From NCBI RefSeq assembly GCF_002549795.1, contig NZ_CP021435.1, positions 3,348,001 through 3,412,000 of the forward strand: a stretch of DNA of 64,000 bases, written 5' to 3'. How positions within the stretch are numbered: position 1 is the stretch's first letter; the number at the start of each line of letters is the position of its first letter. Shown here piece after piece: positions 59,534 through 64,000 of this stretch. The notes beneath the pieces were generated by a model. The model made no database searches, was not told the DNA's origin, and saw nothing but the letters and a program-made list of their open reading frames with translations. The stretch comes from Halomonas beimenensis (GTDB lineage Bacteria > Pseudomonadota > Gammaproteobacteria > Pseudomonadales > Halomonadaceae). The position numbers and the translations under genes were made by a program.

Positions 59534-60723
59534 GTTCCGCCCTCCTCCGCCTCGGCGGTCACCGAGGCGGGCAGTCCCCGGCCCTCCACCAGGGCCTCGA
59601 TGGCCTCACTGGCACGCCGGCTGGCGTCCCGCCGCAGGCCGGCATGCATCTCGGCGAAGCGCGCCTCCAGGGCGGCCCGCCCCTCCCCGTCGTCGAGGAG
59701 TGCGCCGAGGCGATCGGCGATGGCCTCCGCGCTGGCCGCCTCCTGGATCAGCTCCGGCACCAGCGACTCCCGGGCGATGAGGTTGGGCAGCGAGATCCAC
59801 TCGGTCCTGACCAGGCGCCGGGCCAACCAGTGGGTGAGCGGCGCCATGCGGTAGGCCACCAGCATGGGCCGGTGACAGAGCATGGCCTCCAGCGCGGCGG
59901 TCCCGGAGGCCAGCAGGACGGCGTCGCTGGCCACCATGGCCTCCCGGGACCGCCCCTCGACCAGGGTCACCCGTTCGCGCAGGGCGACGCGCTCGTCCAG
60001 CAGCGCCTCGAGCTCGGCTCGGCGTGCCGGGGTGGCGGCGGGGATCACCACGCGCAGCCCCGCGCGCAGGCGACACAGGCGCTCGACGGCATCGAGGAAG
60101 GTCGCCCCCAGGAAGCGGATCTCGTTGGCTCGGGACCCCGGCAGCACGGCGAGCAGCGATCCCTCGCCGGGCAGGCCCAGGGCCTCCCGGGCGGCCAGGC
60201 GGTCGTTGACCAGCGGCAGCTCGTCGGCCAGCGGATGGCCGACGTAGGCCACCGGTACCCGATGGCGGGCGTAGAAGGCGGCCTCGAAGGGCAGGAAGGT
60301 GAGCATGGCGTCCACCGCCCGGGCGATGCCCTTGACCCGCCCCTGGCGCCAGGCCCAGACGGAGGGACTGACGTAGTGGGCGGTGGTGATCCCGGCCTCG
60401 CGCAGCTGGCGTTCCAGGCCCAGATTGAAGTCCGGGGCATCGATGCCGACCATGATGTCCGGCGCCCACGCCAGGGCGTCGCGCCTCAGGCGACGACGGA
60501 CCGTCACCAGCTCGGGCAGGTGGCGGACCACCTCGACCAGTCCCATCACCGACAGGGTCTCCAGGGGGACGCGGCTGTCGATGCCCGCCTCGATCATCCG
60601 TGGCCCACCGATGCCTCGGAACTCGATGCCCGGGTGACGGGCCTTGAGCTCGCGCATCAGGCCGGCGCCGAGGATGTCGCCGGAGAGTTCGCCGGCGACC
60701 AGGTAGACGCGCGCGATCGTCAT
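59530..60723 (-). CDS. lpxB: Lipid-A-disaccharide synthase
   Basis: 397 residues, peripheral membrane GT19 glycosyltransferase that joins UDP-2,3-diacylglucosamine and lipid [18 protein letters not shown] and [13 protein letters not shown] near the N-terminus, APDFNLGLE, and the donor-site LPGSRANEI are all family features. It starts 13 bp after lpxA. Confidence 0.97.
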   Translation of the reverse strand: MTIARVYLVAGELSGDILGAGLMRELKARHPGIEFRGIGGPRMIEAGIDSRVPLETLSVMGLVEVVRHLPELVTVRRRLRRDALAWAPDIMVGIDAPDFNLGLERQLREAGITTAHYVSPSVWAWRQGRVKGIARAVDAMLTFLPFEAAFYARHRVPVAYVGHPLADELPLVNDRLAAREALGLPGEGSLLAVLPGSRANEIRFLGATFLDAVERLCRLRAGLRVVIPAATPARRAELEALLDERVALRERVTLVEGRSREAMVASDAVLLASGTAALEAMLCHRPMLVAYRMAPLTHWLARRLVRTEWISLPNLIARESLVPELIQEAASAEAIADRLGALLDDGEGRAALEARFAEMHAGLRRDASRRASEAIEALVEGRGLPASVTAEAEEGGT

Positions 60724-60736
60724 GGCCGCGCTCCGC

Positions 60737-61504
60737 TCAGCGCACGATGCCGCGGGTGGAGGCCTCGATGGAGGCGGCGAAGGCCTCGGTCTCGGGCAGC
60801 GAGTAGCGCGCGCGGATCTCGGTCAGCGCCTGATCCACGGTCATTCCCTGGCGATAGACCAGCTTGTAGGCCTCGCCCAGGGCATGGATGGCCTCCTTGG
60901 CGAAGCCACGGCGACGCAGGCCCACCAGGTTCAGGCCGTGGGCCTGGGCGGGATTGCCGTTGATCATCACGTAGGCGGGGGTGTCCTTGGTGATGATCGA
61001 GCCGCCACCGGCCATGGCATGGTCGCCGACCCGGCAGAACTGGTGGATGGCGGACAACCCGCCGAGGATCACGAAGTCACCCAGACGCACGTGGCCGGCC
61101 AGGGTCACCTGGTTGGCCAGGATGCAGTCGTCGCCGATCACGCAGTCGTGGCCCACATGGACATAGGCCATGAAGAGGTTGCGCGAGCCGATGGTGGTCT
61201 CGGCGCGATCCTGGATGGTGCCCCGATGCAGCGTGACCCCCTCGCGGATGACGTTGTCGTCGCCCATCACCAGCCGGGTGGGCTCGCCGGCATACTTCTT
61301 GTCCTGGCAGTCCTCGCCGACCGAGGCGAACTGGAAGATCCGGGTACGCTCGCCGAGCACCGTGGGACCCTGGATCACCACGTGCGGCCCGATGCGCGAG
61401 CCGGCCCCGATCTCCACATCGGGGCCGATCACGCTGAAGGGCCCGACCTCGACATCGTCGGCCAGGCGCGCTCCGGGATCTACGATGGCGGTGGGATGAA
61501 TCAA
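60737..61504 (-). CDS. lpxA: UDP-N-acetylglucosamine O-acyltransferase LpxA
   Basis: 255 residues. It carries out the first step of lipid A synthesis, transferring a hydroxyacyl chain from acyl carrier protein. The left-handed beta helix of hexapeptide repeats covers residues 1 to about 190; the catalytic histidine is His119 (VHVGHDC). Its ATG overlaps the fabZ stop by 4 bp. Confidence 0.97.
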   Translation of the reverse strand: MIHPTAIVDPGARLADDVEVGPFSVIGPDVEIGAGSRIGPHVVIQGPTVLGERTRIFQFASVGEDCQDKKYAGEPTRLVMGDDNVIREGVTLHRGTIQDRAETTIGSRNLFMAYVHVGHDCVIGDDCILANQVTLAGHVRLGDFVILGGLSAIHQFCRVGDHAMAGGGSIITKDTPAYVMINGNPAQAHGLNLVGLRRRGFAKEAIHALGEAYKLVYRQGMTVDQALTEIRARYSLPETEAFAASIEASTRGIVR

Positions 61505-61944
61505 GCGACCTTCCTCTCGGCACAGATGATGTCGGCCTCGCAGGCCACCTCGCCGGCCACGGAGGCCTTGCAGCTGAACTTCCAGATGCCGCGCTTCTCG
61601 CGGATCACGTCGGCACGCAGTTCGAGCCGGTCCCCGGGCATCACCGGACGCTTGAAGCGCACGTTGTCGCTGCCGACCAGGTAGTAGACGTAGCCGTCGG
61701 CGGGCAGCTTGTTGACCGTCTTGAAGCCGAGGATGCCGCAGGCCTGGGCCAGGGCCTCGATCACCAGCACGCCCGGCATGATCGGGTGATGCGGGAAGTG
61801 GCCGTTGAAGAACGGCTCGTTGATGCTGACATTCTTGTAGGCAACGATGGATTCGCCAAGGGCAAGCTCCGTCACCCTGTCCACCAGCAGGAAGGGGTAG
61901 CGGTGGGGCAGATACTCACGAATCTCGTTGATGTCCATTACCAT
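61501..61944 (-). CDS. fabZ: 3-hydroxyacyl-[ACP] dehydratase FabZ
   Basis: 147 residues, hot-dog fold. It dehydrates hydroxyacyl-ACP in fatty-acid elongation and so competes with LpxA for substrate. The catalytic pair is His49 ([14 protein letters not shown]) and Glu63 (VIEALAQ). GAGGT lies 8 nt before the ATG at 61944; a second ATG at 61938 is also possible. An open extension to 62157 runs into lpxD and is spurious. Confidence 0.97.
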   Translation of the reverse strand: MVMDINEIREYLPHRYPFLLVDRVTELALGESIVAYKNVSINEPFFNGHFPHHPIMPGVLVIEALAQACGILGFKTVNKLPADGYVYYLVGSDNVRFKRPVMPGDRLELRADVIREKRGIWKFSCKASVAGEVACEADIICAERKVA

Positions 61945-62050
61945 CGTAGCGACCTCTGAAAAGACAGGATGCCCGCCCCGCGACGCGGGCACGGTCGTCG
62001 ACCTCCGGACGACGAACGGGCGGAGGATTATACCGCCCCAAGGCGAGGCC

Positions 62051-63088
62051 TCAACCGCCCCGGCCGGCTTTTTCCAGGCGGTGCAGGCGACGCGCGATAT
62101 CGTCGAGCTGCTTGAAGCGCACCGCGTTGCGGCGCCACTGGGCGTTCTCCATGGCACCGGTCCCGGAGGAATACACGCCGGGCTCGTGGATCGAGTTGGT
62201 GACCAGGCTCATGCCGGTGATCTGGACGCCGTCGCAGATCGTCAGGTGACCCGACAACCCCACGCCGCCTCCCAGCATGCAGTGCCGCCCGACGCGGGTG
62301 GAGCCGGCGATGCCCACGCAGCCCGCCAGGGCACTGTGGGCGCCGATCTGGACGTTGTGGGCGATCTGCACCTGGCTGTCGATCTTGACGTCTTCGCCGA
62401 TGACGGTGTCGCCCAGGGCGCCGCGGTCGATGCTCGAACAGCTGCCCACCTCGACGTCGTCGCCCAGCACCACGCCACCGAGCTGGGCGATCTTGTGCCA
62501 GCCGGCCCCGTCATGGGCGAAGCCGAAGCCATCGGCGCCGATCACGCAGCCGCTGTGCAGGATGACCCGTGCGCCAACCACCACGCCGTGGTAGACGGTG
62601 ACGTTGGCGTGCAGGCGTGAGCCTTCGCCGATGCGGGTATCGGCGCCGACCACGCAGCCCGGGCCGACGACCACCCCGTCGCCGAGCTCGACCCCCGACT
62701 CGATGACCGCCTGGGGGCCGATGGCCACGCCCTCCCCCAGGCGGGCGTCGTCGGCGACCACCGCCGCGGGATGGATGCCCGCGTCCTCCCGGCCGGCCAG
62801 GGGATCGAAGAGCCGAGACAGCTCGGCATAGCCCAGATAGGGGTTGTCCAGGGTCAGGCAGGCGGTGGGACAGGTCTCGGCATGGTCCGGATGCAGCAGC
62901 ACCGCCGCGGCCCGGGTTCCGGGAAGGTCCTTGAGATAGGCCCGATTGGCCAGGAAGGCCACCTGATCGGGCCCGGCATCGCGCAGGGTGGCCAGGCCGC
63001 GCACGAGGCGCTCGCCGTCGCCCTGGAGGCCGGCCCCCAGCCGGGCGGCGATCTCGGCCAGCGTCAGGGAAGGGGTGTCGTGTGTCAT
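62051..63088 (-). CDS. lpxD: UDP-3-O-(3-hydroxyacyl)glucosamine N-acyltransferase LpxD
   Basis: 345 residues. It adds the N-linked hydroxyacyl chain in the third step of lipid A synthesis. An N-terminal uridine-binding domain (to about residue 100) is followed by the hexapeptide-repeat helix with the catalytic-histidine region [21 protein letters not shown], and a C-terminal helix. The 106-bp gap to fabZ holds no gene. Confidence 0.97.
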   Translation of the reverse strand: MTHDTPSLTLAEIAARLGAGLQGDGERLVRGLATLRDAGPDQVAFLANRAYLKDLPGTRAAAVLLHPDHAETCPTACLTLDNPYLGYAELSRLFDPLAGREDAGIHPAAVVADDARLGEGVAIGPQAVIESGVELGDGVVVGPGCVVGADTRIGEGSRLHANVTVYHGVVVGARVILHSGCVIGADGFGFAHDGAGWHKIAQLGGVVLGDDVEVGSCSSIDRGALGDTVIGEDVKIDSQVQIAHNVQIGAHSALAGCVGIAGSTRVGRHCMLGGGVGLSGHLTICDGVQITGMSLVTNSIHEPGVYSSGTGAMENAQWRRNAVRFKQLDDIARRLHRLEKAGRGG

Positions 63089-63121
63089 GGGAACCCGGTG
63101 TCGCTGTCAGGAGGGGCCCGC

Positions 63122-63628
63122 TCAGTAGAGCGAGTCGAGGATGTCGGTCACCTCGCCGGTCAGGTTGGGCAGGTCACCCTCGGCATGCACCACGCCATTG
63201 GGGTCCACCAGCACCTGCACGTCGTGCCGGTCGATGACCTGCTGCACCGCCTGATCCAGCTTGGGCTCGGCCTCCTGCAGGAAGGCCTGCTCCGCCTGCT
63301 GTCGGGCCTGGAGCAGTTCCTGGCGCAGCCGCTCGAAGCGCTGCCCCTTCTGCTGGAAGGTCTCGATGGTGGTGCGCCGCTCGGCCTCGGACATCAGCTC
63401 GCCTTCTTCCTCCAGGCGCTGCCGCATCGCCTGCAGCTCCTGACCCAGCGCCTCGGCCTCCTGCTGACGGTCATGGACCTGGTTGCGGAACTCGTTCATG
63501 GAGCGCTGGGCGGCCTCGGTCTCCATCAGGGCGGTCCGCCAGTCGAGCACGGCCACCTGGGCGGCCTGGGCCGGCAGGACGAAGGCACTGGCGAGCCCCA
63601 GGCAGAGGGCGGCGGTCAGCTTGCGCAT
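63122..63628 (-). CDS. skp: Periplasmic chaperone Skp (OmpH)
   Basis: 168 residues. A signal peptide (MRKLTAALCLGLASAFVLPAQA) is followed by AQVAVLDWRTALMETEAAQ and a long charged helical hairpin (about 45-125) that forms the tentacles holding unfolded outer-membrane proteins. AAGGAG lies 9 nt before the ATG at 63628; an ATG two codons earlier is possible but too close to the Shine-Dalgarno. Between bamA and lpxD as usual. Confidence 0.95.
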   Translation of the reverse strand: MRKLTAALCLGLASAFVLPAQAAQVAVLDWRTALMETEAAQRSMNEFRNQVHDRQQEAEALGQELQAMRQRLEEEGELMSEAERRTTIETFQQKGQRFERLRQELLQARQQAEQAFLQEAEPKLDQAVQQVIDRHDVQVLVDPNGVVHAEGDLPNLTGEVTDILDSLY

Positions 63629-63656
63629 GGTCATCAACTCCTTGTCGGGGACCGGG

Positions 63657-64000
63657 TCAGAAGGTCTGACCCAGCGAGAACTGGAAGAACTGGGTGTCGT
63701 CGCCGTCCTTGGCATTGAGCGGCTCGGCGATGCTGAAGGTGAGCGGCCCCACGGGGGTGAGCCAGGAGAGCCCCAGGCCCACGCTGTAGCGGAGCTCGCC
63801 GAGGTCGACGCCGGATTCGCAACTCGAACTGTCGCCGTCCAGCACGGCGTAGCATTCCGAGAGATAGGTGTTGCCGGCATCCAGGAACAGGGAGGGCTGT
63901 ACCGAGCGCTTGTCCTCCACGAAGGGCATGGGGAAGATCAGCTCGGCGCTGCCCTCGACCAGGATGTTGCCGCCCAGGGTCTTGTCGTCGCCGTCGCCGC
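63657..64000 (-). CDS. bamA: Outer-membrane assembly factor BamA, C-terminal end (runs off window)
   Basis: Partial gene: about the last 114 codons. The final barrel strands include LGGNILVEGSAELIFPMPFVED, LDAGNTYLSE, LRYSVGLGLSWLTPVGPL and the C-terminal signature FQFSLGQTF ending in Phe. BamA inserts beta-barrel proteins into the outer membrane. Its neighbour skp supports the call. Confidence 0.95.
   Translation of the reverse strand, partial: GDGDDKTLGGNILVEGSAELIFPMPFVEDKRSVQPSLFLDAGNTYLSECYAVLDGDSSSCESGVDLGELRYSVGLGLSWLTPVGPLTFSIAEPLNAKDGDDTQFFQFSLGQTF

Overview
The window is GC-rich (roughly two thirds G+C by eye), densely packed chromosomal DNA from a gammaproteobacterium. Gene order and protein character point to the Halomonadaceae (Halomonas/Chromohalobacter-like). 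The order mutS-fdxA-(RsmZ-type sRNA), the block argS-SPOR-hslVU-DUF971-ubiEJB-hisE-tatABC, and the cluster hemB-ppk1 with rho-ppx nearby are all shared with Pseudomonas and relatives. The bamA-skp-lpxD-fabZ-lpxA-lpxB-rnhB-dnaE-accA-tilS run is the general gammaproteobacterial arrangement. The assignment is inference; no rRNA or tRNA gene is present to test it. I saw no insertion sequence, prophage, CRISPR array or resistance island: this is core genome.

Layout. 1-3.7 kb: the start of cinA (minus), then mutS and fdxA. 3.7-4.1 kb: a short interval transcribed leftward that looks like a complete CsrA/RsmA-titrating sRNA gene (12 GGA triplets, GGA-loop hairpins, own promoter and terminator) with a GacA/UvrY-type palindrome about 184 bp upstream of its predicted start. 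4.1-16.4 kb (minus): eno, kdsA, pyrG, gltD, gltB, aroB, aroK, continuing into pilQPONM (to 21.3 kb). 21.5-24.9 kb (plus): mrcA and a DUF481 outer-membrane protein. 25-29 kb: maeB-type malic enzyme and rpmE (minus), priA (plus). 29.3-39.6 kb (plus): argS, SPOR protein, hslVU, DUF971, ubiE-ubiJ-ubiB, hisE, tatABC. 39.7-43.8 kb: elbB (minus), hemB and ppk1 (plus). 43.8-51 kb (minus): DUF3087 protein, DAHP synthase with an unusual leader region, folM, a flavin reductase, ubiD, rho. 51.4-53 kb: ppx (plus). 53-64 kb (minus): the outer-membrane/lipid A/replication operon ending at the left in tilS.

How it works together: most genes are housekeeping (translation, cell wall, lipid A, ubiquinone, shikimate pathway, nitrogen assimilation, polyphosphate). 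Two RNA-level regulators stand out. The first is the Gac/Rsm-type sRNA between fdxA and eno. The second is upstream of the DAHP synthase gene: a 48-residue leader ORF carrying the run Phe-Tyr-Trp-Pro-Gly-Tyr-Trp-Phe, followed by segments that can form mutually exclusive 1:2, 2:3 and 3:4 hairpins, as in a transcription attenuator. A second small aromatic-rich ORF sits between this attenuator and the enzyme gene.

The intergenic spaces carry two dispersed short-repeat families, each seen twice: a GCGGCCAA tandem array with a hairpin and a conserved tail (8.1 and 39.6 kb), and an AAGCTTGAAGCTGGAAG inverted repeat (29.1 and 33.9 kb). A REP-like pair lies before ubiE.
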